In this document: piece after piece, positions 1-15,000 of the stretch | Layout: every line of letters begins with the position of its first letter | Position numbering within the stretch: position 1 is the first letter of the stretch | Source: Strix aluco | Lineage: Eukaryota > Chordata > Aves > Strigiformes > Strigidae | DNA length: 64,000 nt | Reading direction: 5' to 3' | Assembly: GCF_031877795.1 (NCBI RefSeq) | Contig: NC_133939.1 | Coordinates: forward strand, 6,987,698-7,051,697 | The notes under the pieces: generated by a model | Told to the model about the DNA's origin: nothing | Databases searched by the model: none | Seen by the model: the letters and a program-made list of their open reading frames with translations, nothing else | Translations under genes and position numbers: made by a program

Positions 1-33
1 AGAGAGATAGCTGGGGCAGTCCAACTTTGACAA
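1..33 (+). CDS. YEATS2: YEATS2 exon a (truncated by window edge)
   Basis: Only the 3' end of this exon is present. Frame starting at base 3 reads RDSWGSPTLT and ends with one base of a split codon before the donor GTAAGT at 34. That phase fits the next exon (A + GT = Ser). The assignment rests on phase and donor quality, since the piece is too short to recognise alone. Confidence 0.7.
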
Positions 34-3000
34 GTAAGTAATCTCACAGGCGTTGAGGAAGAGCAAATACTTGTGTTTTTTATGACAGAGCCATACATAT
101 TTTTTTTACCCTTGTTTCTTAATGAGAGACTGCAAAAAAAGTCAGCGTTCAGACTGTTCCTTCTGAAGGCAGAGCAATATCAAAGTGTCACTGCAAATTA
201 CCACTGCTCGGTACCCATGATCTAATACTCTGTTAACAAAATTGCATTGGAAGAGCCAGTGAAAGTACAATTAGGAAGCCAGTGGGATTCACAGTGCTTC
301 TAGGGCTTTTGCTGCAGATACATAATCTGCAAAAGACTGATGAAAAGACTATTCATCTGTTGGGCAGAGTTTGCTTTTGATAGAAAATTCAAAAGCAGCC
401 TTCAGTGAGCTTTGCTTGCCCACCAGACCTTATTTCCCCATAGCTCCTTTCATTCATGGCGTTTGCTGAGCTATAAGAGAACACAGCAGCACATCTGAAC
501 TGTGCTGTACTGGGTAGTAATGTTATTGAGATGCAAAACGTGGCATCAAATGCCTTGCAAAGTGTTTTCAATTACTTGTATATATGGGGATGCTTTAGCA
601 GCCCACAGTGTCTGGTCACTGAAGGGTCAAGCCTTTTCTTCTGGTTACAGGTCTCCAGTCTGGTTCTTCTACAAATAGTGGAGGAGGAGGAGGAACCCAA
701 AGCACAAGCAGTAACTTGTCACAGCACCTCACCTATACATCCTACATCCTGAAGCAGACACCCCAGGTCAGTGGCATAAGCATCTCAGTTGAAGCAGATT
801 GACATTTCAGGCTGCAGTGGTGTTAGGTGGGTGTCCTGTGGTTCTGTAGTACATGAAATGTTCTTGGACTATGGGGTCTAGATCCATCCTCTCTGACAAC
901 CCTTGCATCTCTTCTCTCTGACAAGCACCTGCTTTGCCACTTGCTGTTGCTATTGGCACATCTCTGCCCCTCACCTCCCCTTGCAGGGTTGTGCCCTCAT
1001 GGCTCCTTGCAGGCTGAGAAAGCAGCGCTGAGTAAGGCCATGCTGAGCAGGGGGTGGAGAAGGGACAGTGCCTGGTGGCAGGGCCACAAGGGTCACTGAA
1101 ACAAGAGAGGTGATCTGAGGGAGATGATGGTGGAAGAGCTATCTTAAACAGTAGCATATGTTAGAGTTGAAGGAGAGCATAAGAGGTAGGAGAATAAAGG
1201 AGGGTTGTTGGAGGGAAACAGCAAGGCTGAGTAAGAAAGAAAAATGGGGAAACCCAAGATTGTGTGAAGGGACCCGTGTGTGACAGTGGGTGAATGAAGC
1301 CTCTGAAGGGTAGCAACTGAATACTGATGTGAAGCAGGAAGGGTGGCAAGGTCTCGGGTTGTAGGTTATTAGAGCACACGCCTCCAGTTGTCGCTGTGAT
1401 TTCTGCATGCTGAGCTCTGAATATATAGCCTTTGTAGGGGGACTAAATACATTTTGAAGTGAGAAGATGGCAGAATGTCTCAATTTCTCCTTTTTTTTTT
1501 TTTTTTTTTCCTTCCCCCCCAGCCCAGCAGAAGCTTCTCTGATCTTGCATGCTAAGCAGCATTTGTCACAAAGAGTAAAGTTGAAGAGCATAAAGTGTAT
1601 TAAATTGTAGTGGATTCCTCTGACACGACAGGAGACTGGGTTTCTCACCCCTTCCCTTGCATCAGAATCTGTTCTGCACCGAGAAGGCTGTGTCCAGCTC
1701 TTAGTGCAGAAGCATCCACTGTAATGAGCAGTGTCTTGCTTTAGAAGAGGAAGTGTTGTTGTTGCATTTTATCTACAAGCTTTTATCCTGTATTGACACT
1801 TGCAGATTTCTGTTGACTCTTAACTGTGTTTCAAAGTGCTGACCTCCCTAACTTGTTTCTGGAACAGGGCACCTTCCTGGTCGGCCAGCCTTCTCCTCAG
1901 AGTTCTGGAAAGCAGCTGACTCCAGCTTCAGTTGTTCAGGGCAGTGTAGGAGTTGGAGCATCTTCCACACAAGGACAAGCACTAAAAGTGATAACTGGCC
2001 AGAAAACAGCTCTATTTACACAGGTAAGATGCAAATGAGGTGTTTCTCTCTTACCAGTTAGCACTTTATCAGATAAAGTATAGGAACCACAGCAATACAT
2101 TGTGAGAGCTTTTCATTTTGTAGTTGTTTGGTTTGGTTTTGTATAATTATGATGCTGACTGTACTGTGGTGAGGAAAGCACGTAAAGGCCTACTGTCATA
2201 TGTGGATATTGGACCACAGTTTTCCAGCTTTATTTCTGTGCTCAGAGTGGGTCGTGTGTAAGCTTGGGTTGCTAGTGTGTAAATGTCCTTTGGGATTTCT
2301 TAGTGAAATGAATTAGAGAAGTGAATACAGTCAGGTGCAGAAATGTGCTTTAAGTATTTGAACCTTAGAAATGGGTCACCTGCTAAAGGTCTTAAAATTT
2401 TGGGGGTTTGGTATCCTTCAAAGGTCCTTCTTCTAAAAACTACCAAGTGGTCCCTATGAAATTCAAAATCCCTGAGAGTACTTGTAATTGATCATCCAAA
2501 ATTCAAGATTGATAGACATATTTTTTCAAAGTCAGCAACTTGGTAAAGTTGATTTTTGAGGTGATAGTTTTGTTCCAGCTATTACTTGCCACAATTTGCC
2601 TTTTTCAAAAGTCTTGAAAATATTTTTCAGTAATATAAAAAGCATTTGTCTTGTTTGTTGTGTTTTGGGGATTTTAAAGTCATTTTTAAAAAAATCCAAA
2701 TACACCTTTTTCCTTACACTGAATTCTTTTTCAAAGGCTGCACCCAGTGGACAGACATCACTGGTGAAAATATCAGATGGGTCTATAAAATCAGTGCCTG
2801 CCTCATCCCAGCTCTCCAAACCTGGCACCACTGTGCTGAGAGTGTCCGGAGGTGTTATCACCACAGCTGCTGCTCCTGCTGTGGCCCTTCCCACAAACGG
2901 GGTGGCCCAGGTGAGAAACAACATTGTATTACAGAATTTTGGCAATGTTTGCACTCTAGCCAGTATAATCTCCAGGACAGTCCTTCTACTGCTTTTCCCC

Positions 3001-6000
3001 CCTATTGGTTTTCTTCTCAGTCAGTGTTGCTGGTGGGCCTGCTCTAATTTGTGTACCAGCACAGTGCAGACAACTCCTTTTCTGCTGGGTTGTTTGCTGT
3101 TTGACATGAAGTAAATACCTGTGAAGAAACAAGGGGAGAAGAGAAACTGAAACTTGCACTTTCTTGCTTTTAACATTGTTGAAATTCAAGTAGGCAGGGA
3201 AGGCTTTATCTGAAACAGCTTTTACAATCACACAGATCAGATTTTTTGGGCTATGCAGCTTTTAAACACCAAATCTGCTGCTGGCACAAAAATTTGCAGA
3301 AGAACGTGAAATGCCTGAAGGTCTGTATCTGGCAGGCCAGTGAAAGCCAGGAGTAACTAGACTGTAGGTCACTTCTCTGAGATCACAGACTCTCCACGGT
3401 GCTTAGTCCCCAATCTGCTACCAGCTGGTTTCAGAGGCTAGCAGTGGCCAGAGTTCATGGTCCTTTGGTCCTGACTGTGTTCAAAGGATGTCACTCCTCT
3501 CCACCCTGGGGGAGTTGTGACAGCACAGCCTTGGAACAAGGTGCTTCAGCACACAGTGAGGTTGGAAGCAAAATAAATGTTTGCGTTCCTAGAGTGGATA
3601 CAGCCATGTATCCCATTGATTCAGGATGTCCACCTGAAGTGGAGTTGGAGTTCACGGGGTGGGGAGGAGGCAGCAAAAAGGAGAGTGTATAATTCACTCC
3701 GAGGGTTCCCCTAGCCTCGCTGCTTTTGCCTGTGGGGAGGCAAAGATTAAACAAGTGGAGAGTTGACACCGTGCTGCCCTTGGAGGGCTGAATGCTGGCG
3801 TACACAGCGTATATAGGTGAAGATGCTAAAATTTGTGTTAAGTGCTACTCAGTGTTTTTGCAGCTTTCAGCAAAGCCGCAGAGATAGAAATTTTCCATCC
3901 AGCCTCTTTATCCCAAACCTTTTTCCCATTTGTCTACTGATACCTCAGGACTTCTGAGCAGCAGGGAAATATGAAGCATTCCTGGGTCAAATTTCTCATC
4001 TGGAGGCCTACCTGCTTGCTGAAATTAAGGGACCTGGCTCCAGATACTATCAAAGCAGTTGTGGTAGCAGTTCCTGTGAGCATGGTTTCACTTTTTCTGC
4101 TTGAAACAGCCTCCATTCTTTATGTACTATCATTGTATATGGGCTTTTGGATATGTGCTTGAGAGCCTCTTGTTTGTTAAGGATGGATAGATAAACATTC
4201 GGTTTTGCTACTTCTAGATGTTACCTCGTTGTGCTTATTGTTGAATCATCCATGACATGAAAAAGAATTTGTTATCCCTCTCTGTCTCTTTCATGCAGCA
4301 AATAGATAATGCAGGTTCCAGCTCATCATCTTCTGGAACTCCTGCAGCAAGGACATCTGGACAGCAACACCAAATCTGTATAAGCCAGAGCCAATCTACT
4401 TCATCAGTGGTGAATAAGACTGCTACTTCCACTGTTGTAAGTGTTGCTTCTCTGATGACTACACCAACGCCTGTGGCTGGAAAAGCTGCCGTATCAGGTA
4501 TTAACTTCCTTCGTGCCTTTGCTATAGAAAGTTAAAATCCAGATGCGAGTTCTTTAGAGGTCTTCACTGTAAATGGAAGAATATAGTTACCTGCATTTGT
4601 GAATGTGTAAAAATAAAGTCATGCTTTCTAAAACGTATCTTACTAGCGTAACTTTTGGCTTAGCCAAAGAGATGTCGAAATCATTTGTCATCCTATCACA
4701 TCAGTACATTGACTGTATCTGTTACAAATAATAGTTGAGTTGCCCGTTGGTATTGGAGAGAGATTTTAGTTTTTATGCCAGATTCACATTAGAAGATGCA
4801 TTCTGCCTATTTGAGAGCACAGTGTATCACTGAATGCTGAAACTATCAAGGTACCAGCAATACTACAGACTTGATTAGTTTGTGAAAGTGAAACTCCACT
4901 GAAGTTGGAGAAGCTGCATGAGCAGAATTTGGCTCTGAGGCTTTGCATCTGCTCTGTTTGGCTTGGAAAGGACAGAGATGTTGATCAGGGGGGACTGAAG
5001 GCTTTGAAGTCAGAATCCATTAAGTACAGTGAGGTAGGCTGGATCTGGAATTTTTCAAGTTAATAAAGATGAGGTAATAAAGATGGACTGCCCTTATGTA
5101 GAGGGGAGTTTTCCTTATTTACCTTTACTGTCTTCCAGTATCTTTTGTATTATGGAGAGCAAATACAGTGGATTTAATTTGAATATTACAGGTTAAAATT
5201 GGAAATTTTCATTTTGACTAATTTACCTGCTGGCATGTTCTGTTCACTTGAAGTGTCTTCTTACTAAGTGGAAACAGTAAAAATACAGAAAGAAAAAATA
5301 AGTGACACTGAGCTCGTCTGACAGTGTCTTTTTAAAGCAGCTCTTCCTTGTTTCCTATGTACGGTCTTCTAAACGCATCCTTTTTCATTACTCTGTTTTT
5401 CCTAGAGCCTGAAAGTAAACAACATAGGCAGCTAAGACTGCCACAATTCTGCAATAAGCAGTTGAGTATTTTACTCTTTGCAAACAAAGCAGCAAGGGTT
5501 TTGTTTTGTTTTTAGAAAATATGCCATTGTAAATAGCTTTCAGATTAAAACTCCTGTTTAGGTATGAGAATGTTATCTAGATTTTGTTTTGGTTTTTTGT
5601 AACCTGAAGCACTGATTTCATCATGAAAAACTTATTTCTTCAAGAATCCCAAAAGAAGCAGGGGTTATAAAACATGTTATTTCAACATAAAAAACAAAAC
5701 AACAACAAAACAAGTGTTAAAATTCTGAAGATTTGTATTTTTAAAGGAAACTTTTCAAAAAATCTCAAGTTTTCCCTTGTTTTGCAACAAACAATATCTC
5801 CTACTCATCAGGCTAATAGGTTGAGTTGAAAATGTCCCTTCTTACTCACCTTGCCATCTGGATCCCTTGCTGTCCTATCCTGACACATCTGTGCATCACA
5901 CACAAATGAATTGGTAATACTGGGTTAGCCTTCTTGCCTGGAGGTGAAAGCCTAACTGACCAGTGCTGTGCATCTTTCAAAACCATGAGACATCTTCACC

Positions 6001-9000
6001 AGACCTTGCATGTCTGGTATTTGGAAGGCAGCTGTGTTTCTTAAAAAATAATAATAAAATATGAGGAGAATGGAAACTTTCTCTCAAAACAAATCGTGAG
6101 TATAAAATTATCATCGTGAAACCAAGAAGTCTACTGTTGTCAATGTTCTAAAATAGAAGCCTTTTAAATTTCCACAGTCTGAAGAAGACTTAGCTATAGA
6201 TGGAACACAATTATATTGAAAATAGCTGGTTTACTAGTAGAAAGGATGGATGTAGGCCCAAATCACAGTGTTAGAGTGCTGGCTCTGATGGCTTGCGATG
6301 TCGTCACTGTGGAGGAGAGAGCTGGTGGACAGGTGATGAGTTCTACTTGCCCATGGCCCTGTGTCACAGCTTGGAGCCGTGCTGATTTCCACTGAAGTCA
6401 TTGGGTGCTGCCATTGATAATGCTGTTAATATCTGAATGCCCTGCTTGTTCTTTTAGCCTTGTCTAAAATCAGTGATTTAATTCAGTCCCTAATTTAATA
6501 TGCTTCATAGCTTGATTAGCCATCCTTATGGATGTATTCAGGGCATGTCACAGAAAGACGCAGGACACTCAGTTCAGGTGTGTCCATCAGACTTGCTGCG
6601 CAGCCTTGGGCTTGTCACTTAGTTAAGATGTGGTTGATGTGCTCTGCTGACTGCAGTGGATGCTGCTGAGCGGAATTGCAGAGGTGTGTGTGGCACTTGG
6701 ATACCTCAGTGAGAGTGGCTGTGTAAGTACAACAGAGCTGTAGTTCACTGGCTTACCAGACCCTTGAGCACAAGGTCTTGTTCTGACAAGAACTCTGCTG
6801 AGCCTGCTTCAATTAAAAGGTTTGTGTTACATCAACTTTTGCTTAAGATTACTTAGGTAAATAGGAAACTTGCTTTACAAATATCAGTGCTGTGCAGCAT
6901 GCAGTACTGCACACACTGTGGTGCACCACCCCAGTATTTTAGCAGTCAGATGTGTCAGTAAAAACTTGTCTGACACTTCGCTGAACTGTGGCTTGTTAAG
7001 AGGGTGGCAGTGCTAGCTTACATGCCATCCTGGTGCAGGCAGAAAGGGAGAGAAGTAGCTGGAGATTAACTAAATGGTGTGTTTTATTTAACATTTTGTC
7101 TTCCGTTCTTCTTGCAGGGTTGCTAAAAATCCACTCAAATCAGTCTAGTCCACAGCAGGCTGTTCTGACAGTTCCCAGCCAGCTTAAACAGCTCGGTGTA
7201 AACACAGCTTCTGGAGGTGTTCAGACAATACTCATGCCTATGAACAAAGGTAAAGGGCAGAGGAGGATGACAGATGGTGTTTGAAAATCCCCTTTGACAC
7301 AGGGTAGCTCTTGGTCACTGTTGGCATACGTGGTCCAAAGTTAGAGATAGAAGAAAATGTAGCAAGGAAATTCATCCCTAAACTTTGTGCTGCAAAAACA
7401 CTGTGTTGCTTCTGAACATGGTTATTTGTCAAAGTGTGAAATTTGATAATTTTTTCTTCTTTGTTGTCCTTTTTTTTTTTTCTTTTTCCTCTTCAGTGAT
7501 ACAGTCACTTTCTACCAGCAAAGTTTCAGCTGTTTCAGCTGTCACAGCAGCAAGTACGATTGTCCCTAGTCCCTCTCCAGCATCCATCACTAAAGGTAAC
7601 AAGGAATTTCTCAATAAGATAAGTAGTGGAAATAAGCTGGTGCTGCTTTATGCAAATGGCCTGGCTATGAAAGTCGACTCTGTGACTGTGGGTTCTTTTA
7701 TTTCCATTGTTAGTAGGGCTTAAATCAAATAAAAATGGTATCTGGGGACTAGGAAATTAACAGTGACTTCCCCATCAACAAATCCCAAAGCATAGGCAAG
7801 TAGAGAGAGAAATGAGGATGTTCTAGAAAGCTACTGTGAGTACCTTAAACATTCATTGTTTCAATCCATATTTGCAGAAATGCATGGAGCAGCATGTATT
7901 TAATCACAGTTACTGCTGTTCTCAGAACAGTGACTGGTGAAATGTCCCGGAGAATGCTCTGCAGCAGCACTAGATGTAGACAGCACGTGTGCATGCACAC
8001 ACACACAGGGGAAAGATGGACCTACAGTAATTCCCAGAATAATGCATAGGCCAGCTGAGATACTCAAGGTCCAGTTCTTGCAGAACTGTCATGCGTCTCT
8101 CCCATCCCAGATGAATGAGCAGACTGCCTGGCTGTTCTGGGTTGGGAACGTCTCCTTCCCTGCTCCTGTCTCACCAGAGTTCTGTCCTAGATGTCAGAAA
8201 GTTCACTGATGTCAAAATCAGCGGTGTCTTCAAAAAAGTTCTCACTCTGAAATGTCACTTCCTGCTAAAACTGTTAGTAGTTTTCTATCCAGCTCTTTGT
8301 TTACAAAAAGGCCAACATACATTTGCAGGCAGTTCAGTTTAGATCAGGCAGTCATATGCAAAACATCAGCAATTGATGATGCAGATTTTCTATAAAGTGT
8401 GAGATGGGAGCACGTTGAGATTTGGAGGAGAGGAACATGTTCTGGTGGCTTTCTTTCAGCAGAACTGAAGGCCAGATTTGTTCATGCTGAACAGTCAGAA
8501 TGCAAACAACAAATGAAGTCATGTTGTTCAAGACCTTTAGTCTTACAGGACACTATTTATCAAGCTGACTGGTGCTTTTTGTCTTTTAAAATGTATTCTG
8601 TTTCTTTGAAGTTAAGATGGAGCCTGATTCAACAGGACAAAACTGCAATTCTGTGGGTACCCAAGAAGGCCAAGCAGCAGTAAAAACAGAAGAGAGCTCT
8701 GAACTTGGGAATTATGTTATCAAGTAATTTTTCATTTCTCTTAAGGATTTCTGATATTTGAAATGCTAGGGGGAATGGAGGAGATTCTAGGGATACATGT
8801 AGTAGTCTTAAGTTTGACCTAGAAATACATTATAAAATCTTCTGTCCCGTACACTGCTGTATCATGAATCCTTTTGGGTAGCATTTGTTTCAGACAGTGT
8901 TACAATATTTTCTTTGTAAATGGATTTGTACGCAGGGCTTGTGAAAGGGGAAAACATTATTTGAAGATTTGCAGTTGTTCTGGGGTTTGCTAAAATCTCG

Positions 9001-12000
9001 AGCTGCTAAAACCTCTTTATCATCCACTGCTTGTATAATTCCCATTGCCACTGTGTGTCCTTACTAAGCTGAAACTGTCCAGTGAAATGCAGGTCAAAAA
9101 ATCTGAAATAAGTAGAACTGTCTCTCCTCTTGCCTCTCTAGTCTTGCTAAGCTCGTATACTTCTGTAATTACTTAGTATGAGGGCTGCCTTGGTTCAGAA
9201 TTGGAATTAAATAATAAAGATCATGGGAGTATTTGTTCACTGGACGCTGTGAAATCTGGTGCCTTGTTTGTGATGCCCTTGCAAGTACTTGTTAGGTGTT
9301 TTTCAGCAGAACTCAGTTTGCAAAATTTTCTCTGCTTATTTTTTGTAGTGTGTAGGATGTTTCTTCTGCTCTTGATTCCTCCGGTGGCTGACTTTCCCAT
9401 CTCCATGTTTTGAAAAGTTTTGTTATCCTGACATATCCCTGCAGACGTTACTCTGGAGAATATGTGTAGGAGACAGGAATAAATCTTAAGTCACTACACA
9501 CTGGAAATTCTTTTAATTATAAAATAACTAATGGAAAATATGGTTCTTCACAATTAGATACAGTCTGGCTGGTTAAGTAAAACTTACCCAAACTCCCGTA
9601 AGTACAAAGTTTCCCATGCAGTATCCCATGTTCCTACTGGGACAGCCTGCACTAAGGTCCATCTTATCCCTCAGAGTAGCGTTGCGATGATGCAGGGATT
9701 TCTTCCAAGCCTGCCTGGAAAAACCTGTCTTAGTTTCTTCAGCTTGGCAGATGCAGCTTCAGATGTGAACACTTCAACAAGAGGAAGGGCTGTTTGAAAT
9801 ACCTTCTCCGGATTGGGGCATAACAGTTTATCCTCACACTGCTATTGCTATAATGCAGTGGGGCTAGGGACTTTAAACCATGCAGCGATTTTGAAACCTT
9901 TTGCATCTGGTCCATTGTTTCCAACAGTATTCTTCATTGTGATTCTTTTTATCCCTTGCAGCATAGAATATTTGGAGAATATCCAGCAGCTTTTAACAGC
10001 AATAGTGAAGAAGGTTCCATTAATTGCTGAAAAAAGTAAGCAGTAAATGAAAAGGGTTTGCTTTCTATTTTCAGTGTATCAACAGACTGCCTTGCATATT
10101 CTGTAGCCACAAAACTTATTAAAAGGCGGAATGAAATGAAGCCATTCTCCTAGAGAGCTTACTCAAGGGGTTATTCTAGAGATACTTAGAATTAGATTCT
10201 TCCAATAAAGCTAAATATGTTGTCAGCAGTTATTAACTTTTATCTGTTTTTTGGTTAGAAATAGATTATATTTCTTCACATAATGGCTGCAAGTAGGTCT
10301 TCTTTTCCCTGGTTTGTCCTTAATTGATGTGTTTTTCTCTTTTTTTCTTTTTTTAATTTAATATCAGGGTTTCAGAAATGCTTGCAGAGATGATGGCATA
10401 GCTCAACATTGGAATGTGTTTGTTGTTGGGGTTTTGGCTTTTTTTAAAAAAAAAAAAACAAAAGGTGGTAGTTTGCAGAGAAACATTTTAATCTTTTCTG
10501 GTACTTTATAAGTGCATACCTCTTACTCATGTACATAGCTGAGAATGTATCAGCTTTCTCTGGTAACTAATGCACTTTGAACGAGTGGTCCTGGAGACTG
10601 GGTAGGGCAGACCCTCTCAAGATAAGCACAGTGAACAAAGTAGGAGTGGGTGGCACAGTAGAGCTTTCATTACATACAGCTCTCTGGCCTACAGTAGCAT
10701 TCATGAATCTGTTGCTTAGGATTCATATACTCTTCTCATGTTTTTGCCAGGAAACCTTTTCACTGTTGTTTCATTTTTATGTTGTAATTTGTTTGCAAAA
10801 AAGCCCCAAATGAGGAGACTTTGACCAGTAAGACAGACTTACAGGTCCACATCATTACAGTTTTTGGAGGAAAAAGCAGCTTAAAACAGCTCATAGCCAC
10901 AGATTTCTGTGTATGTGATCAACATCCAAAACCCACAGTGTCTGCTGCGCTCTCTGTGCTGTGCTCGGAGAGAGCACAGCATCTGTATGAGTTAGAGAGT
11001 TACAGTCCTTCATCCTGTGAGCATGAATCACATTTCCCTCTTCCTCTCCATTAAATAATACCAAAATTTATCTTACTTCACTTACCAAAAATTTAATACT
11101 GTATTTTGGCTTTGTGTTTTCTAGATGAAGATGCAAGCTCTTTTTGTGCCAGTTCAGTGGAACAGTATTACAGCTGGAATATTGGAAAGAGGAGGGCAGC
11201 CGAGGTAATCCTCTCCTCCTGTGTTTCATAAGCAGTCATTAGGGACACAAGAAGGATTTCTGAATTATGGAACCTTTCTTGTTGGCTGATTTGTTTTCTG
11301 AAGCAGTCTGTCACATTTTAAATGGAAGCATTCCTCACTGCAATGATTTGTGTCCAGGTAGTGATTCAGTTCATTGTTTGGAGACTTTCTCAAGCAAAAG
11401 GGACTCTGAAGGTCATTTTTTGGCTGATTCAAAGCAAGATGTTTTTGAAGCATTTTAAAAATCAGAATTTTTGCAAACTGTCCTGTTAGCACTTCATCCT
11501 CATCACTCCTCTATGGCATATTATGGTCATGGGAATTTTACCCAACATACTTTGTCTATCTTTTCATGGGACTGTGTCTGCTTTCTGTAGGAAGAGAATT
11601 GAGAGACATAAGCAGTGCTAGTGCTGAAATAGATTGTTGGTTCACCAAGGATAAATATTTCAGTTAATTTGGACCTTTTTGTATTGTGGTTGTTATGTTT
11701 CCCCCTATTTATTCATAATTTTATCATCTTGCTATGGAGTTTTACAGGGAAGATGTTAAAAACTGATTAGACCCTCTGCTGTTGCCAAATTAAGTGATTA
11801 AACAGTTTAACCAAAACTTTGAGAAATATATTTTGTTCTAGTGGATTTCTTGCACTATGTCATCTTAGGTGTTACTTGGGAGATGATACATTTCAAGTCA
11901 AGGCAAAGGTGTCTAGGCCCCTGTAAATGTGTGTTCCTTTTTCTTGAGGTTTTGTTTGGATGACAAAGCAGAGTTTAAATGGCCTGCCTACAGCTGCCTA

Positions 12001-15000
12001 ATATCAGGATTAGGACCATCTTCCACATTTGTTTTTCCTCACCATTCAGACTTCTAAGAAAATCGTGTTCCTTCTGTCTTCCTTGCAACCTGGATTATTG
12101 TCTAGCCTTAAATGTTTTAGCCAGCGTGATGAGCTTTCCCTTTGGTTTGTCATAGTGGCAACGAGCAATGACAGTGAGAAAGATCCTACAAGAAATCATA
12201 GAGAAGCACCCCAGGTTTCACAATATTACTCCCCTGAAAACAAAGCACGTGGTGCACTGGTGTCGATGCCATGGCTACACTCCACCTGACCCTGAGACCT
12301 TGCGGAACGATGAGGACTCGATTGAAGACGTGCTGACGCAGATAGACAGCGAACCAGGTGAGTATGGGGGGACAGAAAGCTCCTTTCTGCCAAAGATGCT
12401 GTTTATTAAGTGGCTCAAGACTGTGTGTATGCACACACACGTGCTGCTTCTTCAGGAGAAGGGGATTCTTACTTTCTTTAACTTAATTTACTTTGGAATA
12501 ACAAAAGTTGGAGATCGTAAGGGCAAGCCTATAAGTGAGACTGTCCCTTGTCACTATCAGTCCTGATGTTTTCTGGGGCCTTTTGGGTTTTATTGTGCTT
12601 TGGGGCACTTGGAGGCCCAGTGTAGATAAATCTTATGAGAGGTGCTTCTCGCCCCACAGTGTAATCATTTATAAGTGGGCACACAAACTAAGCATAGGGA
12701 CTAGTGACATTTCTGTCCTTGGGTAAGTTTAGCCTCTGTTAAGGCTTAGTGTATGAACAGTGTGAGTGAGTTCAGGTGCAAAAAAAACCAAACCTAACTT
12801 GGCAGTGGTGGTGTGGAGCTCAGTGGGGGTTAATTTACCTCCAAAAGTGTGGTGAATTGGCCCGTGTGAAGCTTCACATTTTGTTATTACCGCTGCTGCA
12901 TTACTCCACTAGGCATAGCTCTGGGATCTCCACAGTCCATTTTAGTATGTATTAAACATACATCTTTAATTTCATCCATTCTTCACAGTTAAGCTCCCTT
13001 GTTTCACCTTCAGATAATCCTTTTCCCAAAGCTGAATGTTTTTCTGTTCTGATCATACAGGGTTTTAAGGTATTTCACACAAGTGTGTGGATTTGATTAT
13101 TCTTTGCTAGGTCTGGCCCTGCGTTGCAGTTGTTGAAGATGGAAAGGAAGCCTATATCCATCTTTTAATATTTTTATCTAAATAACTAGATTTGTGTTTG
13201 TCTTTGAAGAAAAGAATCTGTTTATTGTATAGCTTTCCACTAATGGTTTTACTGGCTCGTGTTGAGCACGCAGAGGAGTTGCCCTTCCATAATTTCACTG
13301 AAGATCTGTCTTCTGATTTTTCTTAAAAAGCATGATAATGCTTGTCACAGTGTAGAAGATGATTTAGTGCTATATGGTGCTTGCATAGTAAAAGCTGCAT
13401 TTCTCCAAGCAAGTTGAAGGGCATCAGACTGCATTGCCAGTTGTCAAAAAGCTGCTGTGAGGATGCTTAGGAGACTCGCATTAGCCTGGTTTTGTTTGAA
13501 ATGCAGCCTTCTTGATTGGTGTAAGGGCAGATGAGGGAGAGGACCATGAGTGTCATGAAGATATAATTAGAAGACTCTCAGTGACTGTTTGCATTTCTGT
13601 TCATCCTTATGTTTGGTAGGAACTGCAAAAATAACTTCCAATTACCTTTATTTCTTACCATATTTTGAGTGTGCATCTGTTTATAAACAACTTTTCATAA
13701 CCTATCATCTGTCTAATTGATTGCTTCTTTTTCAGAATGCCCTTCATCTTACAGCAGTGGTGAGGAGCTGTGCCGAAAACTAGAGGAATTGCAGCAATTT
13801 CTGAAACGAGAACCAGAACACGAAGAGGAAGTAGATATTCTCAACTTTAGTGAGCCGTTGAAAGTAAACATTAAGAAAGAACAGGAGGAGAAACAAGAGG
13901 AGATGAAGTTCTACTTGGCTTCCTTGCCTGCATCAGAGTTTGTGAGGGACACTGCAGAGAAGGTGCATAAGTAAATCATAAAGCTAATAAGAACTGTTGT
14001 TAAACTAGTTGTGATCTTACATTTATTTAGTTTCCTGTCTTTCATCTATATGGGCCTCTGGATGCTTTATGGAAGTTTTTATAAATGCCAGAAAAGTTGG
14101 ACCTTCTGACTCATGACACTCAGCTGGGCAGTGCTGGCAGGAGAAAGTGAAGCACGTCAGCTGGGAGGTCATTTCAGAGTAGCTGTATTGCAGAGCTTAG
14201 TACCAGAAAAATCATCCTGGAAGGCTAGAAACAAGGGGAAATGAGGAACGAGGAGCACTAGTACCGAATTCTTCCTGTCCCATCACGTGAAAGACTCAGA
14301 CTTGTTGCTTGGACCGGTGCTGTTTAATAGCAGCTCCTGAAAAGGAGTTGTGGTAAAGATTAGACCACAGCAAACTACTGTTTGGATTTCTTCCCACTAT
14401 TCAAATTAGAGTAAAAGAAAGGTAGAGAGGAGTGTTCTGCCACAGCAGCAGGAAGGAAAGAGAGAAGACTGGCTCGGCTTGTAGGAAAGAGTGCTTGCCA
14501 TTTACCAGCAGAGACAGGAGCAGCCTGGGTTTTGGGCAGACTTTCTGAAACAAAAATTAAAACTTGCTGTTGTTTCTTCTGTGTTTTAGAGGCATTTCTG
14601 CAGGCTGTTCTACTGGTCAAGCTTCATTTTCTCCAGATCTTTTTAAAATGAAGCCTGAGATACTGCTTGAAAGTTCTGCAATGTCTGCTTGCTTGCCTTT
14701 TAACTACCCTTTCTAATAGATTTTTTTTTTCTGTTAGTCTCATTCTCATCTAATCTGTAGTACAATGTGGGTTGTGTTATATGATGTACTAATTCTTTTC
14801 CCTCTCATTTTATAGATAGGGATTTCTTTTCAACCTGCTGAGGTACAAAAGAATGTTTATGCATCAGTAATAGAAGATATGATTTTAAAGGTAAGAAATT
14901 ACTTCACAATAAGAACTTTTCTGTGACTATTAGCCCAGTAATGTAGGAAAAAAGATAGAATATCCTTATTAATATGCATTTATCAGATCGGGAGATGCAG

